Of a stretch of DNA of 64,000 nucleotides, positions 1-7,711 are shown one piece after another. Every line of letters starts with the position of its first letter. Positions within the stretch are counted from its first letter, which is position 1. The position numbers and the translations under genes are program-made. The stretch comes from Microbacterium sp. AZCO. GTDB lineage: Bacteria; Actinomycetota; Actinomycetes; Actinomycetales; Microbacteriaceae. The stretch is from positions 1,488,001 through 1,552,000 of the forward strand of contig NZ_CP154857.1 of the NCBI RefSeq assembly GCF_039614715.1, in the 5' to 3' direction. The notes under the pieces are model-generated. The model made no database searches. It worked only from the letters and a program-made list of their open reading frames with translations, and was not told where the DNA came from.

Positions 1-588
1 CGTGAGCAGCACCTGCTCCGTCGCGCCGACGCTCGGGTAGGGCAGCTCGATGAGTGCGCCGTGCAGGCCCTGCGGGGCCGACAGGCGGATGCCGCTCGGC
101 AGCTTCTCGACGATCGCGCCGAAGTTGCGCAGCGCGTCGAGGTGGAAGTCGATGGGACGGTCGCCGATGCGGCACCCGCCGAGGTCGGGGATGAACGCCT
201 GGCCGAGCAGGTGCAGGAGCGGCCCGCAGAACAGGATCGGGATGCGGGATGCCCCGGCGTGCGCGTCGATCTCCTCGAAGTGGGCCGACACGGCGCCGCT
301 CGGGTCGAGGTGGAGCACGCCCTCCTCGTCGCCGTCGTCGACGCGCACGCCGTGCACCTCGAGCAGCGAGCGGACGACCTGCACGTCGCTGATGTCGGGG
401 ACATCGCGCAGCGTGCTGGTCGTCTCGCCGAGCAGCGCCGCGACCATGGCCTTCGTCGCGAGGTTCTTCGCACCCTTCACCTCGACGCGACCCGTCAGCG
501 GTCGACCGCCGCGGATCGCGAGGGTCTCTCCGGACAACTCTCTGTCTCCTGTCTTCGGACCTGCCGAGTCGCTGAGAAGTGTGTTCAT
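1..588 (-). CDS. murA: UDP-N-acetylglucosamine 1-carboxyvinyltransferase (MurA), 3' end beyond window
   Basis: This is the N-terminal 196 residues of MurA, which transfers enolpyruvate from PEP to UDP-GlcNAc in the first committed cytoplasmic step of peptidoglycan synthesis. The translation starts MNTLLSDSAG and contains GGRPLTGRVEVKGAKNLATK, the conserved substrate-binding N-terminus with the Lys-Asn pair, followed by the LRDVPDISDV and GGCRIGDRPID segments typical of the family. The start at 588 is the only ATG that gives the usual short actinobacterial extension before GETLAIRGG. The gene runs off the left edge, so the catalytic Cys region cannot be seen. It lies downstream of leuCD on the same strand with an 82-base gap. 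Identity is secure from the motif content. Confidence 0.95.
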   Translation of the reverse strand, partial: MNTLLSDSAGPKTGDRELSGETLAIRGGRPLTGRVEVKGAKNLATKAMVAALLGETTSTLRDVPDISDVQVVRSLLEVHGVRVDDGDEEGVLHLDPSGAVSAHFEEIDAHAGASRIPILFCGPLLHLLGQAFIPDLGGCRIGDRPIDFHLDALRNFGAIVEKLPSGIRLSAPQGLHGALIELPYPSVGATEQVLLT

Positions 589-670
589 CCGGTGGGACCT
601 CACTTTGTCGGTGATGGATGGCGCGGCTCGCCCTGGTGGGGCGCCGGCGAGGGTGCGGGAACGCCTTAGC

Positions 671-1288
671 TTACGGAATCGGAAGTGTGCGAGGCCTCCA
701 CGCCTCGCGACGAGCCTCGAATTCGGAGATCCTGGCTTCGTTGCGCAAGGTCAGCCCGATGTCGTCGAGACCCTCGAGAAGGCGCCACCTAGTGTAATCG
801 TCGATCTCGAACGGGACCTCCAAGACCGTCCCCGAGCCTGCCGAGGGGCCGATCGTCGCCGTGCGCGACTCGAGGTCGACCGTCATCCGAGCGCCCGGCT
901 CCGCCTCGATCGCCGCCCAGATCGCCTCGAGGTCGTCTTCCGAGACGACGCCCGTCACGAGTCCCTGCTTGCCGGAGTTGCCGCGGAAGATGTCGGCGAA
1001 CTTCGGGCTGAGCACGACCTTGAAGCCGTAGTCGCGGAGCGCCCAGACGGCGTGCTCACGGCTCGACCCCGTGCCGAAGTCGGGTCCCGCGACGAGGATC
1101 GACGCGCCGGCGTACGCGGGCTGATTGAGGACGAACTCGGGGTCCTGCCGCCAGTTGGCGAAGAGGGCGTCGTCGAAGCCCGTCTTGGTGACGCGCTTGA
1201 GGTACACGGCCGGGATGATCTGGTCGGTGTCGACCGCGGAGCGCTTGAGCGGCGCGGCGATTCCGGTGTGCGTCGTGAACTTCTCCAT
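671..1288 (-). CDS. leuD: 3-isopropylmalate dehydratase small subunit
   Basis: LeuD is the swivelling-domain subunit of isopropylmalate isomerase, which interconverts 2- and 3-isopropylmalate in leucine synthesis. The 205-residue length is normal. The sequence shows [20 protein letters not shown] near the start, the family signature [14 protein letters not shown], and [20 protein letters not shown], which carries the substrate-contacting loop. It starts one base after the leuC stop, so the two are translated from one message and assemble as a heterodimer. No separate promoter is visible between them. Confidence 0.97.
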   Translation of the reverse strand: MEKFTTHTGIAAPLKRSAVDTDQIIPAVYLKRVTKTGFDDALFANWRQDPEFVLNQPAYAGASILVAGPDFGTGSSREHAVWALRDYGFKVVLSPKFADIFRGNSGKQGLVTGVVSEDDLEAIWAAIEAEPGARMTVDLESRTATIGPSAGSGTVLEVPFEIDDYTRWRLLEGLDDIGLTLRNEARISEFEARREAWRPRTLPIP

Positions 1289-1289
1289 G

Positions 1290-2771
1290 TCAGGCCACCC
1301 CTTCCCGCTCCTGCTGAGCTTGTCGAAGCACCGGAAGGTCGCTCGGGCTCGAGAGCGTGCCGCGCACCGCCGTGGCGGCCGCGACGAGCGGCGACACGAG
1401 ATGCGTGCGCCCGCCCTTGCCCTGGCGGCCCTCGAAGTTGCGGTTCGAGGTCGACGCGCAGCGCTCCCCCGGTGCGAGCTGATCCGGGTTCATGCCCAGG
1501 CACATCGAGCACCCGGCGAACCGCCACTCGGCGCCGAACTCCTCGAAGACCTTGTCCAGGCCCTCCGCCTCGGCCTCCAGGCGCACCCGCGCCGAGCCGG
1601 GGACGACCATGACGCGCACGCCCGGGGCCTTGGTGCGGCCCTCGATGATCGAGGCGAAGGCGCGGAGGTCTTCGATGCGGCTGTTGGTGCACGACCCCAT
1701 GAAGACCGCGTCGACCGGGATCTCCTTGAGCGGGGTGCCGGCCTCGAGGTCCATGTACTCGAGGGCACGCTCGGCGGCGGCCCGCTCGTTGGGGTCGGCG
1801 AACGACTCGGGAGAGGGCACGACGTCGGAGAGCGACACCCCCTGGCCGGGGTTCGTCCCCCACGTCACGAAGGGCTCGAGCTCGTTCGCGTCGAGGAAGA
1901 CCTCGGCGTCGTAGACGGCACCCTCGTCGCTGGGCAGGGTCCGCCAGTAGGCGACGGCGTCGTCCCAGTCCTGACCCTGGGGAGCGTGCGGACGACCCTC
2001 GAGGTACGCGAACGTCGTCTCGTCGGGCGCGACCATGCCGGCGCGCGCGCCCGCCTCGATCGACATGTTGCAGATCGTCATGCGTCCCTCCATGGAGAGG
2101 GAGCGGATCGCGGACCCGCGGTATTCCAGGACGTAGCCCTGGCCGCCGTTCGTGCCGATCTTCGCGGTGACCGCGAGGATGATGTCCTTCGCCGTCACGC
2201 CGGGCTTCAGCTCGCCCTCGACCGTGATCGCCATCGTCTTGAACGGCTTGAGCGGCAGGGTTTGGGTCGCGAGGACATGCTCGACCTCGCTCGTGCCGAT
2301 GCCGAACGCCATGGCGCCGAAGGCGCCGTGGGTCGAGGTGTGCGAGTCGCCGCAGACGACCGTGATGCCGGGCATCGTGAGACCGAGCTGGGGGCCCACG
2401 ACGTGCACGATGCCCTGCTCCTTGTCGCCGAGCGAGTGCAGACGCACACCGAACTCCGCGGCGTTCCGGCGCAGCGTCTCGATCTGCGTGCGGCTCGTGA
2501 GGTCGGCGATCGGCTTGTCGATCTCGAGGGTCGGGGTGTTGTGGTCCTCCGTCGCGATCGTGAGATCGAGTCGGCGGACGGGGCGACCCTCGGCGCGGAG
2601 GCCGTCGAAGGCCTGCGGGCTCGTGACCTCGTGGACGAGGTGCAGGTCGATGTAGATGAGGTCGGGCTCGCCGTTCTCGCCCTTCACGACCAGGTGGTCG
2701 TCCCAGACCTTCTCGGCCAGGGTGCGCGGACGATCGGGAATGCCGAAGCCGTCGGAAACAGGGGTGCTCAT
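1290..2771 (-). CDS. leuC: 3-isopropylmalate dehydratase large subunit
   Basis: LeuC (493 residues) is the 4Fe-4S aconitase-like subunit of isopropylmalate isomerase. It contains the substrate and cluster motifs [34 protein letters not shown] and [13 protein letters not shown], which supply the three cluster cysteines. The ATG at 2771 is preceded by GAGGAGAA, a good ribosome-binding site. The gene is first in the leuCD message. Its 5' region carries a leucine-rich leader peptide and a potential hairpin (separate entries), suggesting control by leucine supply. The last residues ([14 protein letters not shown]) form a short tail beyond the usual end. Confidence 0.97.
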   Translation of the reverse strand: MSTPVSDGFGIPDRPRTLAEKVWDDHLVVKGENGEPDLIYIDLHLVHEVTSPQAFDGLRAEGRPVRRLDLTIATEDHNTPTLEIDKPIADLTSRTQIETLRRNAAEFGVRLHSLGDKEQGIVHVVGPQLGLTMPGITVVCGDSHTSTHGAFGAMAFGIGTSEVEHVLATQTLPLKPFKTMAITVEGELKPGVTAKDIILAVTAKIGTNGGQGYVLEYRGSAIRSLSMEGRMTICNMSIEAGARAGMVAPDETTFAYLEGRPHAPQGQDWDDAVAYWRTLPSDEGAVYDAEVFLDANELEPFVTWGTNPGQGVSLSDVVPSPESFADPNERAAAERALEYMDLEAGTPLKEIPVDAVFMGSCTNSRIEDLRAFASIIEGRTKAPGVRVMVVPGSARVRLEAEAEGLDKVFEEFGAEWRFAGCSMCLGMNPDQLAPGERCASTSNRNFEGRQGKGGRTHLVSPLVAAATAVRGTLSSPSDLPVLRQAQQEREGVA

Positions 2772-2802
2772 TGCTCTGTCGTTCTCCTCGGATGGGGGAT
2801 CA

Positions 2803-2835
2803 AGCCCACAACGGACTCCGCGACGAGGAGGGGCT
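2803..2835 (-). promoter_or_regulatory. possible attenuator hairpin between leader peptide and leuC
   Basis: Directly after the leader-peptide stop the transcript can form an imperfect stem: AGCCC pairs with GGGCT at the base and CTCC with GGAG above it, with an unpaired stretch on one side. It overlaps the last base of the leader stop codon, the position expected if ribosome stalling decides folding. No U-run follows, so it could be a factor-dependent terminator or a structure affecting leuC translation. The stem is seen in the sequence; the function is inferred. Confidence 0.4.
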
Positions 2836-2885
2836 CAGAACGAGATCTCGCCGCGGCCGCTAAGGAGAAGGCGAGCGATCCGCAC
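2835..2885 (-). CDS. leucine leader peptide upstream of leuC
   Basis: A 16-codon reading frame, VRIARLLLSGRGEISF, starts with GTG and ends 63 bases before leuC. Three consecutive leucine codons, CTT CTC CTT, include two CTT codons that are rare in this GC-rich genome. This is the hallmark of a peptide that senses charged leucyl-tRNA. The GTG lies exactly 6 bases after a -10-like TAGTGT, so the message probably begins at the start codon (leaderless). Leader peptides with leucine codons ahead of leu genes are established in actinobacteria and enterobacteria. This instance is read directly from sequence. Confidence 0.72.
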   Translation of the reverse strand: MRIARLLLSGRGEISF

Positions 2886-2891
2886 CCGGCC

Positions 2892-2897
2892 ACACTA
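2892..2897 (-). promoter_or_regulatory. -10 box of the leuCD promoter
   Basis: TAGTGT (minus strand) fits the actinobacterial TAnnnT -10 consensus and sits 6 bases before the leader-peptide GTG. It lies inside an inverted repeat, CACCCGG / CCGGGTG (2883-2889 with 2901-2907), which could bind a regulator. No clear -35 hexamer is visible. Confidence 0.55.
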
Positions 2898-2932
2898 CCA
2901 CCGGGTGCGAAGCGCTCGTCGCGCGCCCCCGC

Positions 2933-4009
2933 TCAGCGAGGGTCGTCGGAGGCCGGCGGCTGCTCCACCGTCGGTGGGGTGCCCTTCTCCTCCGCGACGG
3001 CCGCGGCCGCGGCATCCATCGTCTCCGCCTTCTTCTCCCGGGACGACGAGACGAGGCTCGCGATCGTCGCGACGGCCATCGAGACGACGATGACGAGAAG
3101 CGACGTCCAGGTCGAGATCTCGGGGGCCCACTCGACGGGCTCGCCGCCGTTGATGAACGGCAGCTCGTTGACGTGCAGGGCGTGGAAGAACAGCTTGACG
3201 CCGATGAAGCCGAGGATGAAGGCGATGCCGTAGTGGAGGTACTTGAGGCGATCCAGCAGCCCGCCCAGGAGGAAGTAGAGCTGTCGCAGTCCCATGAGAG
3301 CGAACAGGTTCGCCGTGAACACGATGAACGGGTTTTGCGTGATGCCGAAGATCGCCGGGATCGAGTCGATCGCGAAGATGAGGTCGGTGACGCCGATCGC
3401 GATGAACACGAGGATCATGGGCGTCCAGATCCGCTTGCCCTTCACGACGGTGCGGAGCTTCCCCTCGTCGTAGTGGTCGCTGATGTCGATGAAGCGACGC
3501 GCGAATCGCACGATCCCGGCCTCGGTCTGCACGTCGTCCTCGTGCTTGCTCGGGAACGCCTGGCGCCACGCCGTGAAGACCAGGAACGCGCCGAAGATGT
3601 AGAAGATCCAGCTGAAGCTCTCGATGAGCGCGGCGCCGAGCAGGATGAAGACGCCGCGCAGGATGAGCGCGATGATGATGCCCACCATGAGCACCTGCTG
3701 CTGGTAGCGCCTGGGCACGGCGAACTGGGCCATGATCAGCACGAAGACGAAGAGGTTGTCGACGGAGAGGCTGTACTCCGTGAGCCAGCCCGCGACGAAT
3801 TCACCCATCGCCTGCGGGCTCTGGGTCACCCAGAGGAGCACGACGGAGAAGATCAGCGCGAGCGAGACGTAGAAGACGACCCACAGCGTCGCCTCCTTGA
3901 GCGACGGGATGTGCGGTCGCTTGATGATGAGGAGCAGATCGGCGAGGAGGATGAGTGTCAGCACGACGAGCGCGCCGACCTCGAACCAGACAGGGATCTC
4001 GTAGGTCAT
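2933..4009 (-). CDS. TerC family membrane protein (Alx/TerC-type metal homeostasis)
   Basis: This is a 358-residue TerC-family integral membrane protein, starting MTYEIPVWFEVGALVVL. About seven to nine hydrophobic segments are visible, along with the family signatures TEYSLSVDNLFVFVLI (residues about 80-95) and FAIDSIPAIFGITQNPF, whose acidic residues lie in membrane segments. An upstream in-frame start at 4036 would add nine residues, but GAAAGG lies five bases before 4009, so the shorter form is preferred. TerC/Alx proteins are linked to Mn2+ export and to loading metal into secreted proteins. The upstream yybP-ykoY-like element supports manganese control here. The C-terminal tail of about 45 residues is charged and cytoplasmic. 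Confidence 0.9.
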   Translation of the reverse strand: MTYEIPVWFEVGALVVLTLILLADLLLIIKRPHIPSLKEATLWVVFYVSLALIFSVVLLWVTQSPQAMGEFVAGWLTEYSLSVDNLFVFVLIMAQFAVPRRYQQQVLMVGIIIALILRGVFILLGAALIESFSWIFYIFGAFLVFTAWRQAFPSKHEDDVQTEAGIVRFARRFIDISDHYDEGKLRTVVKGKRIWTPMILVFIAIGVTDLIFAIDSIPAIFGITQNPFIVFTANLFALMGLRQLYFLLGGLLDRLKYLHYGIAFILGFIGVKLFFHALHVNELPFINGGEPVEWAPEISTWTSLLVIVVSMAVATIASLVSSSREKKAETMDAAAAAVAEEKGTPPTVEQPPASDDPR

Positions 4010-4030
4010 GAAGGCCTTTCGGGAGGGGGT

Positions 4031-4135
4031 CGCCAAGGGCCGAAAGTCTCTCCCCCGCTGCTGCGGCGCGCGCCCGGGGATGCACGACGGGATCCCGTGA
4101 TGACGGACGCGCGAGGTGGGATACTCCCTCTCGCC
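4031..4135 (-). ncRNA. yybP-ykoY-type manganese riboswitch upstream of terC
   Basis: Reading the minus strand from about 4135, the leader contains GGGAGTATCCC, then CGTCATCACGG, then CCGTCGTGCATCCC and finally GGGGAGAGACTTTCGGCCC, in that order. These match the order and spacing of the conserved blocks of yybP-ykoY riboswitches (5' GGGGAGUA, a GUCAUCA loop and the closing GAGACCUUUGGC strand), which bind Mn2+. In known cases the element sits just before mntP, alx or terC genes, as it does here. The recognition is by eye, not by covariance model. Confidence 0.75.
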
Positions 4136-4140
4136 CGATC

Positions 4141-4146
4141 AGGATA
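4141..4146 (-). promoter_or_regulatory. candidate -10 box for terC transcript
   Basis: TATCCT on the minus strand ends about 6 bases before the first base of the riboswitch-like leader and fits TAnnnT. No convincing -35 is seen. It would start transcription at about 4135, so that the aptamer forms the 5' end of the message. Confidence 0.45.
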
Positions 4147-4275
4147 CCCGCCCCTCGGCCGTGCCCGTGTTTCGAGGAGGTGAAGGATGCCGCCGAGCAC
4201 CGTGAGACGAATCGCTCCGGTGCGACACCATCCGGGTGAGAGACAATGAGGCGCCGGCCTGACGGACGGACGGGG

Positions 4276-4830
4276 ATGACTGACATCGAGACGACGGATG
4301 CCGCGCTCGTGCGCGCGGCGGCGGACGGCAGCGAGCATGCCTTCCGTGCGCTGTACCGCGCGTACGTGCGACCCGTGTACTGGATCGCGCACGGGCTCGT
4401 CGGCAACGCGCCCGACGCGGAGGACGTCACTCAGGAGACGTTCCTCGCGGCCTGGCGCAAGCTCGGCGGGCTCGAGCTCGCCGGCGATTCGCTGCTCCCG
4501 TGGCTCGCGACGATCGCCCGGCTGCAGGCGGCGAACCGCATCCGTCGGCAGCGCCGCGACCGGGAGCGGACGGCCGGCGAGGCCGACGAGTCGCTTCCGG
4601 CGACGGTGGATGTCGAGCAGCAGGTGATCGACGACGACCTCGCCGAGCGGATCCTGCGCGAGGTCGCGGGCCTCGGGCCCATCGATCGCGACATCTTCCG
4701 GCTCTGCGCCGTCGAGGGGTACGCCTATCAGGCCGCCGCCGACGAACTCGGCGTCGCCCACGGGGTCGTGCGCAATCGTCTCTCCCGCATCCGCACGCGA
4801 CTGCGGACGACCGTCAAGGAGAGCACATGA
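4276..4830 (+). CDS. ECF-type RNA polymerase sigma factor
   Basis: This 184-residue extracytoplasmic-function sigma factor starts MTDIETTDAALVRAAADG. Region 2 is visible as FRALYRAYVRPVYWIAHGLV and NAPDAEDVTQETFLAAWRKL, including the -10-recognition DAEDVTQETF motif. Region 4 is visible as FRLCAVEGYAYQAAADELGV followed by the recognition helix VVRNRLSRIRTRLR. An in-frame ATG at 4246 would add ten residues that do not resemble the family, so 4276 is chosen, although GGGG abuts it and its Shine-Dalgarno is poor. The stop overlaps the next start (ATGA), so it is translationally coupled to a DUF4349 membrane protein that may act as its regulator. Confidence 0.9.
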   Translation: MTDIETTDAALVRAAADGSEHAFRALYRAYVRPVYWIAHGLVGNAPDAEDVTQETFLAAWRKLGGLELAGDSLLPWLATIARLQAANRIRRQRRDRERTAGEADESLPATVDVEQQVIDDDLAERILREVAGLGPIDRDIFRLCAVEGYAYQAAADELGVAHGVVRNRLSRIRTRLRTTVKEST

Positions 4831-5984
4831 ACACCGCGCACGACGAGGCGTCCGCTCAGGGCGACCGTCTTCCCGAGCTTCCCGATGAGCGCATCGCCGA
4901 GATCGAGGAGTCGCTCTTCGCGGCCATCGGACGGGAACGCACCTCCGCCCGCATCCGTCGGCGCCGCTGGTGGATCGGCGGAGCGGCAGCCGCGGCGGTC
5001 GTCGTCGTGGCAGCCGTCATCTCCCCCGCGATCGTGCCGCTCGTCACCGGCACGGCCGGGAGCTCCTCGAGCGAGGTCGGCACGGCGGACGGCACCTCGA
5101 CCGACAGCGGCCCTGCCCCCGCTGAACCTCTCGCCCCGGACACGTCGGGAGGCGCGGCCGACGGGTCTTCGCGCGAGAGCGCGGGGCTGGGCGCGGCATC
5201 CGTCCCCGGTGCGAACGATGCGACGGCGGGACGCGACATCATCATGACCGCCTCGGCGACGGTCGTCGTCGACGACGTGACCCCGGCCGCCCGGGACGTC
5301 GCCGCCTCGGCGGAATCGCACGGCGGCTACGTCGAGTCCATGAGCGTCGGCCAGAGCGGGAAGGCGACGCCCGTCGAGCCCGGCATCGTCTCCGACCCGA
5401 CCTACCCGTATCCGCAGACCGACGGGGCCTGGATCACGGTGCGCGTGCCGTCCGATCAGCTGACCGCCATGATGGACCAGCTGTCCGACCTCGGCGAGGT
5501 GACGGCCACGTCGATCAACCGGCAGGACGTCACCGAGCAGACCGTCGATCTGCAGGCGCGCGTCGACGCGACCCAGGCATCCGTCGACCGGCTGACGCAG
5601 CTCATGGCGCAGGCCGCCGACCTGTCCGACCTCATCGCCGCCGAGACGGCTCTCTCGGAGCGTCAGGCGACGCTCGAGTCGTACCAGCAGCAGCTCCAAT
5701 CGCTGCAGAGTCAGGTCGACATGTCGTCGCTGACGGTCACCCTGACCCCTGCGTCGGAGCCCGTGAAGGCCGACCCGGCGGGGTTCACCGACGGTCTCGC
5801 CGCGGGCTGGAACGGTCTCGTCGCGACCCTGAACGGCATCGTGGTCGCGCTCGGATTCCTCCTCCCCTGGCTGGCCGTCGCCGCCGTCGTCGCCCTCATC
5901 GTCTGGGGCGTCGTGCGGCTGGTCAGGGCGCGGCGAGCCCGGCGTTCCGCGACGACGGGGAAGGCGGAGCGGCCGGCCGAGTGA
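4827..5984 (+). CDS. DUF4349 membrane protein, coupled to the ECF sigma gene
   Basis: This 385-residue protein has an N-terminal cytoplasmic part of about 45 residues (MNTAHDEASAQ...RIRRRRWW). A transmembrane helix follows at about 48-70, then a Ser/Gly/Pro-rich linker, an extracytoplasmic domain (about 135-310) with a predicted coiled coil (VDLQARVDATQASVDRLTQL onward), and a C-terminal transmembrane helix at about 345-368 with an Arg-rich end. The domain order matches DUF4349 proteins, whose function is not established. The start overlaps the sigma stop by four bases. The cytoplasmic N-terminus plus membrane anchor is what an anti-sigma factor would need, but no zinc-binding anti-sigma motif is present, so that role is inference. 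Confidence 0.8.
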   Translation: MNTAHDEASAQGDRLPELPDERIAEIEESLFAAIGRERTSARIRRRRWWIGGAAAAAVVVVAAVISPAIVPLVTGTAGSSSSEVGTADGTSTDSGPAPAEPLAPDTSGGAADGSSRESAGLGAASVPGANDATAGRDIIMTASATVVVDDVTPAARDVAASAESHGGYVESMSVGQSGKATPVEPGIVSDPTYPYPQTDGAWITVRVPSDQLTAMMDQLSDLGEVTATSINRQDVTEQTVDLQARVDATQASVDRLTQLMAQAADLSDLIAAETALSERQATLESYQQQLQSLQSQVDMSSLTVTLTPASEPVKADPAGFTDGLAAGWNGLVATLNGIVVALGFLLPWLAVAAVVALIVWGVVRLVRARRARRSATTGKAERPAE

Positions 5985-5990
5985 GCCGGC

Positions 5991-6281
5991 TCAGCTCTGG
6001 GCTTCGAGGTGCAGCGTCCGGGTGCGGATGTCCTCCGAGGCTTCACGCGCCCCGTCGAGCGAGCCGATCGGCGCATCCGCGACCGAGACAGCCGCCAGCA
6101 CCGACCCGGATCCGGGCCCGAGAGTGAGCCACGACGTCGCCGCGACGCCGTCGACGAGAGCCGGAAAGCGCACGATGTCGGATTGTCCGTATTGGGCCAG
6201 GGCCCTGGCGTAGTTCAGGATGGCGTCCGCGACGTCGTCCGTCGTGAGGAACCGGCTCCCGCTGATCAACAAATCTTTCAT
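5991..6281 (-). CDS. small hypothetical protein
   Basis: This is a 96-residue protein starting MKDLLISGSRFLTTDDVADA. It has no membrane segment or known motif, and I do not recognise the family. It looks like a single alpha/beta domain: helix DVADAILNYARALAQYG, strand SDIVRFPAL, strands around SWLTLGPGSGSVLAAVSV. The GTG at 6290 would add three residues. It is convergent with the DUF4349 gene, with a six-base gap. It ends in a segment (SVADAPIGS) that also occurs near the C-terminus of the small protein at 18527-18799 (SVADAPVGVAS), which could be chance or a shared short domain. Confidence 0.65.
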   Translation of the reverse strand: MKDLLISGSRFLTTDDVADAILNYARALAQYGQSDIVRFPALVDGVAATSWLTLGPGSGSVLAAVSVADAPIGSLDGAREASEDIRTRTLHLEAQS

Positions 6282-6471
6282 CGCACTCACTCACCCGGGC
6301 CCGCGGGCGCACGAAGCCCGGCACGGTCCGTCTGTTCATACTGACCTGATCGTGGGTGCAGGCCCAGCCGCTTGACCGGTTGCGAGGCGTTTGCTAGTTC
6401 GGCGAGGAATCGTGGGATGCGGGACCGCCGGGCCGGGCACTCGGTGCCGGCGGACGTGCGGAGCAGACGCA

Positions 6472-6503
6472 GAAAGAGCCGGTCCAGGAGGACCGGCTCT
6501 TTC
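6472..6503 (-). terminator. intrinsic terminator of tRNA-Glu
   Basis: A perfect 14-bp stem (GAAAGAGCCGGTCC with GGACCGGCTCTTTC) and a four-base loop lie just after the tRNA 3' end. On the minus strand the ascending arm begins GAAAGAGCC and the descending arm ends in GGCTCTTTC, giving a short U-rich tail. It is symmetric enough to act in both directions. Confidence 0.85.
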
Positions 6504-6514
6504 GCGTTCGTTGG

Positions 6515-6587
6515 TGACCCCAGCGGGATTCGAACCCGCGTTACCGCCGTGAGAGGGCGGCGTACTAGGCCGCTATACGATGGGGCC
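6515..6587 (-). tRNA. tRNA-Glu (anticodon CTC)
   Basis: The minus strand reads GGCCCCATCGTATAGCGGCC at the 5' end and GGTTCGAATCCCGCTGGGGTCA at the TpsiC arm and acceptor (quoted in overlapping parts: GGTTCGAATCC and GCTGGGGTCA). All four arms fold. The anticodon loop reads CCCTCTCAC with CTC as anticodon, giving glutamate. CCA follows directly at 6512-6514 and is therefore encoded. The acceptor stem has one G-U pair. A strong terminator lies eight bases downstream. Confidence 0.97.
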
Positions 6588-6694
6588 GTCAGGCAACCGT
6601 TCAAGTATGCCATGGCGATTCCAGTGCGCCAAATCGAGGCGGGAAGGGCCTTCTCCCCTTGCTCGCGGGCCTTTCGCGGCGCTTGACTCGGGGC

Positions 6695-7333
6695 ATGCGA
6701 GTCACCAAATTCGAGCACGCGGCCCTCACGATCGAGAACGACGGCGCGAAGCTCGTGATCGATCCCGGCAGCTTCACGATGCCCCTCGACGACCTCAACA
6801 GCGTCGTCGCGGTCGTCATCACGCACGAGCATCCCGATCATTGGACGGCCGACCATCTCGACCGCATCCTGCAGTACGCGCCCGGCATCCCGATCTACGG
6901 ACCCGAGGGGGTCGCGAAGGCGGCGGGCGGCTACGACATCACCGTCGTGAACCCCGGCGACACGGTAACGCTCGACTCCTTCACGCTGACGTTCTTCGGC
7001 GGCAAGCACAACGTCATCCACGAGTCGATCCCCGTCGTCGACAACGTCGGCGTGCTCGTCAACGACGAGTTCTACTACCCGGGCGACTCGTATGCCGTGC
7101 CGAAGGGCGCCAAGGTGACGCTGCTCGCCGCCCCCGTCGGCGCGCCGTGGCTGAAGATCGGCGAGGCGATGGATTTCGTCCTGGCCGTGAAGCCGCGGCA
7201 GGCGTTCGGCACGCACGACATGACGCTGTCGGTCATCGGCCGCGACATGGGCAGAGCTCGCCTCAAGTGGGCGGTCGAGCAGGACGGCGGCGAGTTCCTC
7301 GCCCTGGAGCCCGGCGAGGCAGCCGACATCTGA
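6695..7333 (+). CDS. MBL-fold metal-dependent hydrolase (UlaG-like)
   Basis: This 212-residue cytoplasmic metallo-beta-lactamase-fold protein starts MRVTKFEHAALTIEND. The metal motif THEHPDHW (HxHxDH) is at about residues 46-53. Further ligands are likely in GGKHNVIH, YYPGDSY and FGTHDM. The compact length and the HAALTIENDGAKLVIDPGSF start resemble UlaG/L-ascorbate-6-phosphate-lactonase-like members, but the substrate cannot be told from sequence. An upstream in-frame start at 6659 would place 12 extra non-conserved residues ahead, so the ATG at 6695 is preferred. It is convergent with ptsH, and a strong hairpin separates them. Confidence 0.85.
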   Translation: MRVTKFEHAALTIENDGAKLVIDPGSFTMPLDDLNSVVAVVITHEHPDHWTADHLDRILQYAPGIPIYGPEGVAKAAGGYDITVVNPGDTVTLDSFTLTFFGGKHNVIHESIPVVDNVGVLVNDEFYYPGDSYAVPKGAKVTLLAAPVGAPWLKIGEAMDFVLAVKPRQAFGTHDMTLSVIGRDMGRARLKWAVEQDGGEFLALEPGEAADI

Positions 7334-7340
7334 CACCACG

Positions 7341-7391
7341 GGAATGACGGATGGCGCGAGCCCCATCGGGGCCCGCGGCATCCGTCATTCC
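7341..7391. terminator. bidirectional terminator between MBL gene and ptsH
   Basis: A perfect 13-bp inverted repeat, GGAATGACGGATG (7341-7353) with CATCCGTCATTCC (7379-7391), encloses a GC-rich loop that can itself fold. It lies between two convergent stop codons, where a shared terminator is expected. Confidence 0.8.
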
Positions 7392-7401
7392 GTCTGTTCG
7401 G

Positions 7402-7671
7402 CTACTCCGCGTCGAGATCCGTCTCGAGCAGCTGGACGAGCTCGTCGAGCGCCTGGTCGGCGCCGTCGCCCTCGGCCTTCAGCGTCACGACGGTGCCCTT
7501 CGAGGCGCCGAGGCCCATGAGCGAGAGGATGCTGCCCGCGTTCAGATCGGGCCCTCCCTCGACGGCGATCGTGACGGGCACGGGCTTCTGCTGCACGGCC
7601 TGCACGAAGAGCTTGGCGGGGCGGGCGTGGAGGCCCGAGCTGCTCGCGATGGTGGCTTGACGTTGTGCCAT
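7402..7671 (-). CDS. ptsH: phosphocarrier protein HPr
   Basis: HPr relays phosphate from enzyme I to sugar-specific EII components of the PTS. The 89-residue protein starts MAQRQATIASSSGLHARPAK, with the phosphorylated His at position 15. The NAGSILSLMGLGASKG segment holds the Ser-47 region (the Ser-46 equivalent). The ATG at 7671 is preceded by AAGGAG with six-base spacing. The upstream in-frame ATG at 7689 lacks this. It is the last gene of the fructose PTS cluster, 40 bases after the EII gene. No ptsI is in the window. Confidence 0.96.
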   Translation of the reverse strand: MAQRQATIASSSGLHARPAKLFVQAVQQKPVPVTIAVEGGPDLNAGSILSLMGLGASKGTVVTLKAEGDGADQALDELVQLLETDLDAE

Positions 7672-7711
7672 TACTGCTCCTTCTGTCATTCCTCGATTGC
7701 GGTTCGGTGGG

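Noticed and set aside
6372..6686. Open frame reading SGIRTRVTAVRGRRTRPLYDG across the tRNA
   Set aside because: It is the antisense translation of tRNA-Glu and its terminator, a known source of spurious database proteins.
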